A stretch of DNA of 7,570 nucleotides from Lawsonibacter sp. (GTDB taxonomy: Bacteria > Bacillota > Clostridia > Oscillospirales > Oscillospiraceae): contig JAAWLY010000106.1 in assembly GCA_022798155.1 (NCBI GenBank), positions 1-7,570 on the forward strand, written 5' to 3'. The translations under genes and the position numbers were made by a program. The notes under the pieces were generated by a model. The model saw only the letters and a list, made by a program, of their open reading frames with translations. It searched no databases and was not told the DNA's origin. Shown piece after piece: positions 1-5,932 of this stretch (the stretch's first letter is position 1; every line of letters begins with the position of its first letter).

Positions 1-110
1 TCGGCGGCAAAGCAGATGATCTCCCGGGCCTCCAGCTGGGCCGACTCCACCCCCGCCCGCTTCAGCCGGGCCCGAGTGTCCAGAAATAGGTTGTTGTAGG
101 TGGTGGCCAT
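1..110 (-). CDS. prmC: PrmC, release factor glutamine methyltransferase, N-terminal fragment (partial)
   Basis: PrmC (HemK) methylates the glutamine of the GGQ motif in peptide-chain release factors, in the cytoplasm, using SAM. Only the first 36 codons are inside the window; the gene continues past base 1. The visible residues, starting MATTYNNLFLDTRARLKRAG and continuing through VESAQLEAREII, match the small helical N-terminal domain of PrmC, which typically reads 'L..A..RL..AGVE...LEA..LL'. The catalytic NPPY motif lies outside the window and cannot be checked. The ATG at 110-108 follows AGGTGA with a 4-base spacer. It starts 21 bases after the yqhQ stop codon, so the two are almost certainly co-transcribed; yqhQ next to prmC is a familiar clostridial arrangement, often followed by prfA. 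The call rests on a short N-terminus plus context; another protein with a similar helical start is possible but less likely. Confidence 0.75.
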   Translation of the reverse strand, partial: MATTYNNLFLDTRARLKRAGVESAQLEAREIICFAA

Positions 111-131
111 AGAATCACCTCATATGTTTAT

Positions 132-1106
132 TTACCAGGCGTCTGCACCTTTCTCCTCGGGCAATACCAGCTCCAGCGCCCGGATGCCCACCTCGATCAT
201 GGAGTCGTCGGGCTCGAAGGTGGTAAAGTTTTGCAGCCACAGCCCCGGCGCGGTAAAAAAGCGGGTTACCGGCCCGTCGTGCCGGCCGGCCCAGCGGTTG
301 ATCTCATAGCTGATCCCCACGATCACCGGCAGCATAGCCAAGTGGGCCAGAAAACGCAGAACGGGGTGATACACCGGCCAGATGGCGAAAACCACGGTGG
401 ACACGACGATGGAGATGGCGATGACCATAAACAGAAAGCTGGTCCCGCACCGGGGGTGGTGCCTGGGCTGCAGGCGTACATTCTCCACCGTCAGCGGCAG
501 TCCCGCCTCGTAGCAGAAGATGGTCTTATGTTCCGCCCCGTGGTAGGAAAACACCCGCTTCATCTCTCCCATGTGGGAGCACAGGGCCAGATAGGCCACA
601 AAAATCAAAATTTTCAGCAGGCTCTCCGCCAGGTTGCGCGCCAGCATATTTCCCGGGAAAACCAGGCTGATCAGGCTGCCCAGCAGGGTGGGCAGCAGGA
701 AAAACAGCCCGATGGACATACACAGCCCCAAAATCACCGCCAGGGTGGTAATCAGGGCGGTAAATTTTTCGCTGCCCAGCCGGTCGTTGAGCCAGGCTTC
801 CAGTTTCGAGGGCTCCTCTTCCTCCTCCCCGTCCTCGGGGAAGAACTCGGCGGAGTACATCAGGGCGGTAACGCCGTTGTACATGGAGTCGGCGAAGTTG
901 ACCACCCCCCGGATGAAGGGCCAGCCCAGAACAGAGTACTTATCCTTTATAAATTTGAGCTCCTTCTCCTGGACCTCCAGCTCGCCGTCCGGTTTCCGGA
1001 CCACCACGGCCTGCTTTTTCGGGCCGCGCATCATGATGCCCTCGATCAGGGCCTGTCCGCCGCACATGGTTTTAAATTTGGGACATGGGCAATCTTGCTT
1101 GGACAT
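132..1106 (-). CDS. yqhQ: DUF1385 family membrane protein, YqhQ-like
   Basis: This is a 324-residue polytopic membrane protein of the DUF1385 family (Bacillus subtilis YqhQ), whose biochemical function is not established to my knowledge. Family signatures are clear: CGGQALIEGIMMRGP at residues 15-29, YHGAEHKTIFCYE at 188-200 and PRHHPRCGTSFLF at 214-226. Hydrophobic segments lie at about 115-150 (probably two helices), 162-178, 222-243 and 250-268. An acidic stretch (EDGEEEEEP) sits at 91-99. The conserved His, Glu and Cys residues around 189-220 could bind metal, but that is inference. The N-terminus has three cysteines (C6, C8, C15). The ATG at 1106-1104 is preceded by AAAGGAG with a 7-base spacer, which makes this start convincing. 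The gene appears to have its own promoter overlapping the upstream kinase stop codon, and it leads into prmC. Confidence 0.92.
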   Translation of the reverse strand: MSKQDCPCPKFKTMCGGQALIEGIMMRGPKKQAVVVRKPDGELEVQEKELKFIKDKYSVLGWPFIRGVVNFADSMYNGVTALMYSAEFFPEDGEEEEEPSKLEAWLNDRLGSEKFTALITTLAVILGLCMSIGLFFLLPTLLGSLISLVFPGNMLARNLAESLLKILIFVAYLALCSHMGEMKRVFSYHGAEHKTIFCYEAGLPLTVENVRLQPRHHPRCGTSFLFMVIAISIVVSTVVFAIWPVYHPVLRFLAHLAMLPVIVGISYEINRWAGRHDGPVTRFFTAPGLWLQNFTTFEPDDSMIEVGIRALELVLPEEKGADAW

Positions 1107-1138
1107 TTGGGTTCTCCTTTAATTGGGATATTTGCCTT

Positions 1139-1208
1139 TGCAGGGGCGGATATCATCCGCCCGCAAATTTATATCTGCTTTCATGGGCGGATCATGTCCG
1201 CCCCTGCA
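1139..1208. repeat. Nested palindromic element (two hairpins inside a larger inverted repeat)
   Basis: Arms at 1139-1162 and 1185-1208 are 24 bases each and are reverse complements with only two mismatches, separated by an AT-rich 22-base spacer. Each arm is also a hairpin on its own: the left is GGGCGGAT-ATC-ATCCGCCC (8-base stem, 3-base loop), the right is GGGCGGA-TCATG-TCCGCCC (7-base stem, 5-base loop). The element can fold as one long stem or as two small ones. It fills most of the gap between the sensor kinase stop and yqhQ, and the predicted yqhQ transcription start falls at its edge, so it would form the 5' leader of that mRNA. There is no T-run on either side, so it is not a standard terminator. 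It resembles dispersed REP-type palindromes; that it is repeated elsewhere in the genome is an expectation, not something this window shows. Confidence 0.85.
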
Positions 1209-1209
1209 C

Positions 1210-1238
1210 ATTGTACCAGACCCGGCCCTAATTTTCAA
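1210..1238 (-). promoter_or_regulatory. Predicted sigma-A promoter of yqhQ-prmC, overlapping the kinase stop codon
   Basis: On the minus strand there is a -35 box TTGAAA (1238-1233), a 17-base spacer and a -10 box TACAAT (1215-1210), with a TGG extension just upstream of the -10. Each box matches consensus at five of six positions. The -35 lies in the last sense codons of the kinase gene and the spacer spans its stop codon. Transcription would begin near 1205-1203, at the edge of the nested palindrome. The match is seen in the sequence; use in the cell is inferred. Confidence 0.65.
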
Positions 1239-2655
1239 TGGGCAGGCGGATGGTGACGATAAACCCGCCTCCGTCGGCGTTGCCCACCTCCAGTTTTCCC
1301 TCGTGGCGGGTAATGATCTCCTCGCACACCGCCAGGCCGATGCCGGAGCCCCGGGCCTTGGAGCTGCCCTTGTAAAACTTGTTCTTGAGGAAAGGAAGCT
1401 CCTCCTCCGGCGCGCCGGGGCCGTAGTCCCGGATGCGGATGACCGCCTGCTCCCCCTCCACAAAGAGGGAGACATTGATCCGCTTGCCCACCCCGCCGTG
1501 CTTGGCGGCGTTGTCCAGCAGGTTGCAGAACACCTGGCGCAGCCGCTCCGGGTCGCCGGAGATGGGGATCATCTCCTCCGGGCCGTCGATGTAGTCCAGG
1601 ATGATGCCCTCTTTGCCGAAAAACTCCGTGTAGATGTATACGGCGTCCTCCAGCTCCGCCTTCAGGTCCAGCGGCTCCACCGACAGGGTAAACCGGCCGT
1701 CCTCGATGCGGGAGAACTCCAGCAGCTCCTCCACCATATTGCCCAGCCGCTTGGACTCGGAGACGATAATGTTCATCCCCTTGCGGATGTCGCCGGCGGA
1801 GCGGCATTCCCCGTTCTGGATGGTCTCCGCCCAGCCGGTGATGGCGGTGAGGGGGGTGCGCAGCTCGTGGGAGACGGAGGAGATAAACTCGCTCTGGGTC
1901 TTTTCCGCCTGGGCGATCTTGATGGACATATCGTTGATGGCGTCGGTCAGCTCTCCGATCTCGTCGTCGTACTGCTTCTCGATCTGAACGCCGTAGCTGC
2001 CGTCGGCGATGACCTGGGCAATTTCGGTGATGCCGGCCAGAGGCTCTACAATGGAGCGGACAAAGTACAGGTTGGAGAAGTAGACCATGGCAAAGATGAC
2101 CAGGGCGATGGCGGCAATCACCGTCATGGTAAAGACGACCTGCCGGTCAATATTGGACAGGGAGGTAACATAGCGGATAACACCCACCACCTCCCCCTGA
2201 TAAACCACCGGGCTGGAGGCGGCCAGGATGCGCTCCCCGGTGTCTGGGTCTCTGCCCCGCCAGGGGCTGGTGCTGCGCTCGTTCAGCGCCTTCTGGATGT
2301 CTGGGGTGCTGGGGGTGGAGCCGGCCGTCAGGTCGTTGCCGGAAAAAATCACCGCCCCGGTGGTGTCCAGAAACTGCAGCTCCAGCTTGCCCTTGTCCTC
2401 ATAGCTGCTCACCGTCTGCTGGGCGGCCGCCCGGTAGTCCGACCGGGTGTACATCCGAAACCCGTTGGCGGAGGAGGTGGCCTTGCGCATCAGGTCGTTC
2501 TCTGTCCCGCCGTAATAGTAGCTCCACAGCATACCGGCAAAGGCCCCCACCGCCAGCGCCAGAATCAGCAGCACAATGGCCACGCCGTTCATCAGCCACC
2601 GCCGCCGGATGCCCCGGATTTTTACCTGGTCCTTTAACCGTGTCGCTTTGGCCAC
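1228..2655 (-). CDS. Two-component sensor histidine kinase (HAMP-HisKA-HATPase)
   Basis: A 475-residue membrane sensor kinase that should autophosphorylate on histidine and pass the phosphate to the regulator encoded just upstream. Layout: basic N-terminus; TM1 about 22-44; external domain about 46-171 of unrecognised but sCache-like size; TM2 about 172-197; HAMP about 198-250; H-box FISSVSHELRTPLT with phospho-acceptor H263; N-box RLRQVFCNLLDNAAKHG with N378 and N382; G1 box DYGPG (410-414); G2 box GSGIGL (436-441). All catalytic motifs are intact and no PAS domain is evident between HAMP and HisKA, unlike Bacillus WalK. The start is GTG (2655-2653), 7 bases after AGGTGA. The gene lies 44 bases after the regulator stop and is the last of three in its operon. 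It belongs to the WalK/PhoR/VanS-like group; I cannot assign an ortholog, so no symbol is given. Confidence 0.95.
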   Translation of the reverse strand: MAKATRLKDQVKIRGIRRRWLMNGVAIVLLILALAVGAFAGMLWSYYYGGTENDLMRKATSSANGFRMYTRSDYRAAAQQTVSSYEDKGKLELQFLDTTGAVIFSGNDLTAGSTPSTPDIQKALNERSTSPWRGRDPDTGERILAASSPVVYQGEVVGVIRYVTSLSNIDRQVVFTMTVIAAIALVIFAMVYFSNLYFVRSIVEPLAGITEIAQVIADGSYGVQIEKQYDDEIGELTDAINDMSIKIAQAEKTQSEFISSVSHELRTPLTAITGWAETIQNGECRSAGDIRKGMNIIVSESKRLGNMVEELLEFSRIEDGRFTLSVEPLDLKAELEDAVYIYTEFFGKEGIILDYIDGPEEMIPISGDPERLRQVFCNLLDNAAKHGGVGKRINVSLFVEGEQAVIRIRDYGPGAPEEELPFLKNKFYKGSSKARGSGIGLAVCEEIITRHEGKLEVGNADGGGFIVTIRLPIEN

Positions 2656-2668
2656 TGCGCATTCACCT
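2656..2668 (-). promoter_or_regulatory. Ribosome binding site of the kinase, with an out-of-frame ATG in the spacer
   Basis: On the minus strand, AGGTGA (2668-2663) sits 7 bases before the GTG start of the kinase. An ATG at 2662-2660 touches the SD directly and is in a different frame, where it opens an 87-codon shadow frame. Domain content in the GTG frame decides the start. The ATG could compete for initiation if the more distant AAAGG were used instead. Confidence 0.6.
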
Positions 2669-2699
2669 GCCTTTCATAAGCCCCTTGTCAAACGGGCCT

Positions 2700-3389
2700 T
2701 CAACCCCCCCACTTATATCCGTAACCCCACACGGTGTTGACAAAGGTGGGCTTCTGGGCGTTGTCCTCGATTTTAATGCGCAGCCGGCGGATGTTCACAT
2801 CCACAATTTTCAGCTCGCCGAAGTAGTCCTTGCCCCAGACGGTGTCCAGGATTTCCTCTCGGGACAGGGCCTTGCCGGGGTTTTCCATAAACAGCTTGAC
2901 AATGGAGTACTCCACCTGGGTCAGCTTCACCCGCTGGCCGTTTTTCTCCAGCGTGCGGTTTCGGGTGTTCAGCAGGAAGGGCGGGTCGCTGATCTCGTCG
3001 GGGGAGAGCGTCCCCTCGTCCCCGCCGGTGCGGCGGAACAGGGCGTCTACCCGGGCGGTGAGCTCGGCCGGGGAGAAGGGCTTGGTTACATAGTCGTCCG
3101 CCCCGGTCATCAGGCCGGTCACCTTGTCCATCTCCTGGGTGCGGGCGGTGAGCATGATAATGCCGATCTTGCTGTCCATGCTCCGCAGGCGGCGGCAGAC
3201 CTCAAAGCCGTCGATGCCGGGCAGCATAATGTCCAGCAGGGCCACCTTGATGTCCGGGTTTTCCTTCACCGCCTCCAAGGCCTCCTCGCCGGTGCCCGCC
3301 TCCACGGTCTGATAGCCCGCCCGCTTCAGGTTGATCACCACAAAGCTGCGGATGTTTTCCTCGTCCTCCAGGACCAATACCTTGCGCAT
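2700..3389 (-). CDS. OmpR-family response regulator (REC plus winged helix)
   Basis: A 229-residue DNA-binding response regulator, the partner of the kinase that follows. The receiver domain (about 1-120) has the acidic pair E8/D9-E10, phospho-acceptor D53 in LLDIMLPGIDG, T81 in MLTART and K103 in VTKPFSP, so the phosphorylation machinery is complete. The C-terminal winged helix (about 135-229) has the recognition helix VDVNIRRLRIKIEDN (196-210) and the final hairpin VWGYGYKW (220-227). I place the start at the ATG at 3389-3387 rather than the upstream GTG at 3407-3405: that GTG is itself part of the Shine-Dalgarno run GGAGGAG, which is correctly spaced for the ATG. The gene lies 57 bases after the lipoprotein stop. 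It is close in style to WalR/PhoP, but ortholog assignment is not possible by eye. Confidence 0.95.
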   Translation of the reverse strand: MRKVLVLEDEENIRSFVVINLKRAGYQTVEAGTGEEALEAVKENPDIKVALLDIMLPGIDGFEVCRRLRSMDSKIGIIMLTARTQEMDKVTGLMTGADDYVTKPFSPAELTARVDALFRRTGGDEGTLSPDEISDPPFLLNTRNRTLEKNGQRVKLTQVEYSIVKLFMENPGKALSREEILDTVWGKDYFGELKIVDVNIRRLRIKIEDNAQKPTFVNTVWGYGYKWGG

Positions 3390-3398
3390 GTTTTTTCT

Positions 3399-3405
3399 CT
3401 CCTCC
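3399..3405 (-). promoter_or_regulatory. Ribosome binding site deciding the regulator start
   Basis: GGAGGAG on the minus strand lies 9 bases before the ATG at 3389. It overlaps the GTG that opens the longer frame, so starting at the GTG would use up the binding site. This shortens the protein by six residues and gives the usual MRKVLVLEDE regulator N-terminus. Confidence 0.8.
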
Positions 3406-3446
3406 ACAGGATTTCTCGAACGGCCCTCTTTGACAAGGGGGCCAGA

Positions 3447-4886
3447 TTATTCGTTATACCAGCTTCTCTGGATGGTGCTGAACCGGTCCAGCAGGTCCAT
3501 CTCGTCCAGGCCGCTGTCCCAGGCGCTGTTGTGGAACCGGGCGGCGTAAATCACGTTTTCGTCCTCCCGCAGCACCATCCAGTCCTCCTCCACGCTGGAG
3601 CTGCGGCTGCTTGACATGCGGTAAATGCTCAAAAAGGGCTCCGGCTCCCGCTCCTCCCCCAGCCAGTGGGAGAAGACCACCTCCCGGCGGCCGGTGACCT
3701 GGTCGTTGCGGGAAATTGTAATCTGGTCCCGCCAGTTCTCCGGGATTTCCAAATACCAGCCATCGCTGACGTTGTGGTAGGAGGTGAGCACATGGTTGCG
3801 GTACCCCCGCTCGTCGTACTGGGCCCAGTCGATCAGCCAAAAGTTGCTGGAGCTGCTCTCCCCGTAGCTGGGCAGGGGGTAGGGCGAGGGCAGCTCGGTC
3901 ACCTCGTCCCGGTTGACATCAGTGGGGTTGATTTCGGTGTAGCCCTGTATCATCTCCCGGCTGACGCCGGAGTTGTCCAGAGCCGCGTTGACAAAGGCGC
4001 CGTCTACATAGGCCAGCACGTCGATCACCCGGCCGCCGTCGGCCAAAGTGCTGGTAACATAGAGGGCGGGCTGGTCGTACTCCCCCGCCAGGCGGTTGAT
4101 GCGGATGCGGTTGATGGCGGTAATGCCGGCGGACAGATCGGCCAGGGCGGTGGATTCCAGCGCCCCGTCCTGCCAGCCGTACAGCTCCACCTGACTGCTC
4201 AGGCCGCTGGCGTCCATCCGGGTGACCAGCACCTCTGTGCGGACGTCCCGGTCCATATCCAGCAGGCGGCAGCCGCTGGAGCCGTCGCTGGCCACGCTGC
4301 ACCGGGTGAGCAGCAGCTCGGTACCCGTCAGGTCCATCCGGCTTCTGCCGGCCATTTGGGCGCCGCCCTCCTCCGCTGCTTCGTCGGGCAGCTCCACCCC
4401 GTCCAGGGTGTAAACCCCCAGCTGATAGGCGCCGTTGCTGATCTGCCAGTTGACCGCCAGCTCCTTGCGCCCCTGGCCGTTCAGCTGGGCGTAGTCGATG
4501 GTGTAGATGGCGTTTCCCTCGCCCTCCACCACGCCGGTGACCACATATTCCTCCTCCACCCGGCTAAAGATGTAAATCCGGATGGGCTTTTCAATGCCCG
4601 GCATCCGCAGGAAGGTGACCGCGCTCTCCCGCTGGCCGTCGCCGTCCAGGTCCTGGAGCTGGATATTGGCCGTGTTGTCCCCGGACATAATGGAGGCGTC
4701 CTCCACCTGCACGCCAAATTCCGCCTCCAGCCCCACCCGCACGGTGCGGATGGCCGCGTTCAGCTGCTCATAGCCTATTGAGCGCTCCGGCTGGCGGTAT
4801 AAATCCCCGGGGGCGCGGAACAGACAGCCGCTCAGCAGCAAAACCAGGGCCGCGGGCAGAACCAGGGATGTCCACTTCCGTTTCAC
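3447..4886 (-). CDS. Lipoprotein with degenerate FG-GAP/calcium-loop repeats, first gene of a two-component operon
   Basis: A predicted membrane-anchored lipoprotein of 479 residues, exported to the outer face of the membrane. The signal peptide has a KRK n-region, a hydrophobic core (8-18) and lipobox L18-S19-G20-C21. The mature part carries loops with the acidic spacing of FG-GAP/VCBS repeats: DLDGDGQRE (79-87) is a near-perfect calcium loop, with weaker copies at 131-142 (DYAQLNGQGRKE), 210-218 (DMDRDVRTE) and 323-331 (DVNRDEVTE). A beta-propeller-like fold is therefore plausible. The region after about 335 has no repeat I recognise. The longest open frame starts at a GTG at 4919, but AAAGGAG with an 8-base spacer points to the GTG at 4886-4884, which also gives a proper signal peptide. 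It leads the operon ahead of the regulator and kinase, so I infer a sensing or accessory role for the kinase; it could instead be a target. Function unknown. Confidence 0.88.
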   Translation of the reverse strand: MKRKWTSLVLPAALVLLLSGCLFRAPGDLYRQPERSIGYEQLNAAIRTVRVGLEAEFGVQVEDASIMSGDNTANIQLQDLDGDGQRESAVTFLRMPGIEKPIRIYIFSRVEEEYVVTGVVEGEGNAIYTIDYAQLNGQGRKELAVNWQISNGAYQLGVYTLDGVELPDEAAEEGGAQMAGRSRMDLTGTELLLTRCSVASDGSSGCRLLDMDRDVRTEVLVTRMDASGLSSQVELYGWQDGALESTALADLSAGITAINRIRINRLAGEYDQPALYVTSTLADGGRVIDVLAYVDGAFVNAALDNSGVSREMIQGYTEINPTDVNRDEVTELPSPYPLPSYGESSSSNFWLIDWAQYDERGYRNHVLTSYHNVSDGWYLEIPENWRDQITISRNDQVTGRREVVFSHWLGEEREPEPFLSIYRMSSSRSSSVEEDWMVLREDENVIYAARFHNSAWDSGLDEMDLLDRFSTIQRSWYNE

Positions 4887-4894
4887 GGCGTCCG

Positions 4895-4901
4895 CTCCTT
4901 T
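4895..4901 (-). promoter_or_regulatory. Ribosome binding site deciding the lipoprotein start
   Basis: AAAGGAG on the minus strand lies 8 bases before the GTG at 4886-4884. The upstream GTG at 4919 has no comparable site, and starting there would place eleven extra, partly acidic residues before the signal peptide. Confidence 0.8.
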
Positions 4902-4914
4902 CGCATTTCTTCCG

Positions 4915-4930
4915 GCCACTCCATAGTGGC
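4915..4930. repeat. Small inverted repeat in the lipoprotein 5' leader
   Basis: GCCACT-CCAT-AGTGGC forms a 6-base perfect stem with a 4-base loop. It lies between the predicted transcription start and the ribosome binding site of the lipoprotein gene. It may affect leader folding; a 6-base stem could also be chance. Confidence 0.4.
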
Positions 4931-4940
4931 GGTATTTATC

Positions 4941-4969
4941 ACTATATCACAATTCGCCCAAAAAGCATA
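4941..4969 (-). promoter_or_regulatory. Predicted promoter of the lipoprotein-regulator-kinase operon (extended -10)
   Basis: The minus strand carries TGATATAGT (4949-4941), an extended -10 with box TATAGT. At 17 bases further upstream the hexamer is TATGCT, a poor -35, which is tolerable for a TGN-extended promoter. The region is much richer in AT than its surroundings and sits between the terminator of the preceding gene and the lipoprotein start, where a promoter is needed. The start would fall near 4934, giving a leader of about 50 bases. A weak -35 is also what one expects of a promoter needing an activator. Confidence 0.55.
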
Positions 4970-5021
4970 TAGAAATTTTCAGATTTTCCCCACGAAAAAA
5001 ATACCGCCGCCCCAAAGGTCC

Positions 5022-5053
5022 AAAAACGGCCCGCCGGGCAGCCGGCGGGCCGT
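5022..5053 (-). terminator. Intrinsic terminator of the DivIVA-like gene
   Basis: On the minus strand, a perfect 12-base GC-rich stem (arms 5053-5042 and 5037-5026, loop of four bases) runs straight into TTTTT (the stem ends with one of the T residues). It begins 7 bases after the stop codon of the DivIVA-like gene. It is the clearest terminator in the window and separates that gene from the lipoprotein operon. Confidence 0.95.
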
Positions 5054-5060
5054 CTGAGCT

Positions 5061-5777
5061 CTATTCCTCCTCCGGAATGGGCAGGGGGGCCTCCACCCGG
5101 GTAAAATCCGTCTCCTGAAAGGCCTTGTCCATCCCTTCCAAGGCGCTCTCCCCCTCTCCCATCAGGCAGGTGACCTGCTCCAGGCAGGCGCCCGCCTTCT
5201 CCAGCTCGCTGGCCGCGTGGGAGACGGTGGTCTCCACCTGGCTGCGCAGGCCGTCGTACTCCCGCTCCAGCCGCTGGAGCCACTGGTTCACCTGGCGGCG
5301 CAGCCGCTGGACGTCCTGTTCCGCCTTCTCCTGGATGGCCTGGGCCCGGCGGTGGGCCTCCAGCTCCACCCCGGCGGTGCGTTCCTTCAGCTGGACATAG
5401 GCCCGGGCGTCGGGCTGCATGGCCTGGACCTGGGCCCTCAGGCCGTCCCGCTCCTGGCGGGCCTGCTCCAGCTCCCGTCCCGTCTGCTCCGCCCGGTCGC
5501 GGCTGGCGGACAGCTCCCGCTCCGCCTGCTCCAGCCGGAGGTTCAGGCTGTCCCGGCTCTGCCGGGTGGTCTCCAGCTCCCGCCGGGTCTCCTCCAGCAC
5601 GCGGCGCAGCTCCTCCCCCTCCCGGCGGAAAGACTCCTCCCGGTGCCCGGTCTCCTCCAGCCGGCTCTGAAGCTCCTGCTGGGCCTGGGCGGACTGCTTG
5701 GCCTGTTCCTCTAAAAAGGACAGCACGTCCTGCTTGTTAAAGCCGCCCAAGGCGGCGGAGCGGAATGGATGGTCCAT
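5061..5777 (-). CDS. DivIVA-like coiled-coil protein
   Basis: A 238-residue cytoplasmic protein with a DivIVA-type N-terminus: residues 5-22 read FRSAALGGFNKQDVLSFL, matching the lipid-binding head motif of DivIVA/GpsB ('F....GGFNKQDV..FL'). DivIVA proteins bind curved membrane at poles and septa and recruit division or wall-growth factors. The rest is almost continuous coiled coil: about 23-130, very rich in Gln, Glu and Arg, then 130-200, with an acidic, proline-containing tail (PLPIPEEE). There is no signal peptide or membrane helix. The ATG at 5777-5775 follows GAGGTG with a 7-base spacer. It is a single-gene unit: own promoter, strong terminator 7 bases after the stop, divergent from the methyltransferase. 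It is shorter and more charged in its tail than classical DivIVA, so it may be a paralog rather than the main polar scaffold. Confidence 0.85.
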   Translation of the reverse strand: MDHPFRSAALGGFNKQDVLSFLEEQAKQSAQAQQELQSRLEETGHREESFRREGEELRRVLEETRRELETTRQSRDSLNLRLEQAERELSASRDRAEQTGRELEQARQERDGLRAQVQAMQPDARAYVQLKERTAGVELEAHRRAQAIQEKAEQDVQRLRRQVNQWLQRLEREYDGLRSQVETTVSHAASELEKAGACLEQVTCLMGEGESALEGMDKAFQETDFTRVEAPLPIPEEE

Positions 5778-5819
5778 ATTCGCGCACCTCTCTCTGAGAA
5801 ATCCAAACGTATCTGTGTT

Positions 5820-5848
5820 ATTTTAGCACAGCTTCCCCAAAATTACAA
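5820..5848 (-). promoter_or_regulatory. Predicted sigma-A promoter of the DivIVA-like gene
   Basis: Minus strand: -35 TTGTAA (5848-5843), 17-base spacer, -10 TAAAAT (5825-5820), with a TGC extension. The start would be near 5813, leaving a leader of about 36 bases with the ribosome binding site. The -35 boxes of this and the divergent methyltransferase promoter are only 11 bases apart, so the two polymerases could interfere. Confidence 0.75.
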
Positions 5849-5859
5849 TCACTATTTCA

Positions 5860-5889
5860 TTGACGCGCCCCGCCCCCCAATGGTATACT
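5860..5889 (+). promoter_or_regulatory. Predicted sigma-A promoter of the methyltransferase gene
   Basis: -35 TTGACG (5860-5865), 18-base spacer, -10 TATACT (5884-5889) with TGG extension. Both boxes match consensus at five of six positions. Transcription would start near 5896, giving a leader of about 37 bases with GGGAGGA at 5917-5923, 10 bases before the ATG. The GC-rich spacer is unusual but does not affect the contact elements. Confidence 0.75.
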
Positions 5890-5932
5890 GGCTGTGTTTG
5901 ACAAATATCCTGGACTGGGAGGAATTTAACTT

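Noticed and set aside
231..1256. 341-codon plus-strand open frame opposite yqhQ
   Set aside because: His/Gln/Gly-rich composition typical of a shadow frame; the minus strand encodes a conserved DUF1385 protein with a good ribosome binding site.
1123..2637. 504-codon open frame on the plus strand opposite the kinase
   Set aside because: It is antisense to an intact kinase with every catalytic motif. Long antisense frames are expected in GC-rich genes, and its translation is low-complexity Gly/Val/Ala/Leu without a family motif.
2663..2693. TTGACA on the minus strand (about 2691-2686) as an internal kinase promoter
   Set aside because: The hexamer at 17 bases downstream is the AGGTGA ribosome binding site, not a -10 box, and no other good -10 is near.
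3666..4781. 371-codon plus-strand open frame opposite the lipoprotein
   Set aside because: Same antisense artefact: Gly/Val/Ala/Gln-rich with no recognisable motif, while the minus strand has a signal peptide, lipobox and repeats.
5898..5928. TTGACA at 5899-5904 as a second methyltransferase promoter
   Set aside because: At 17 bases downstream there is only GGAATT, which overlaps the ribosome binding site; TTGACG-18-TATACT just upstream is far better.
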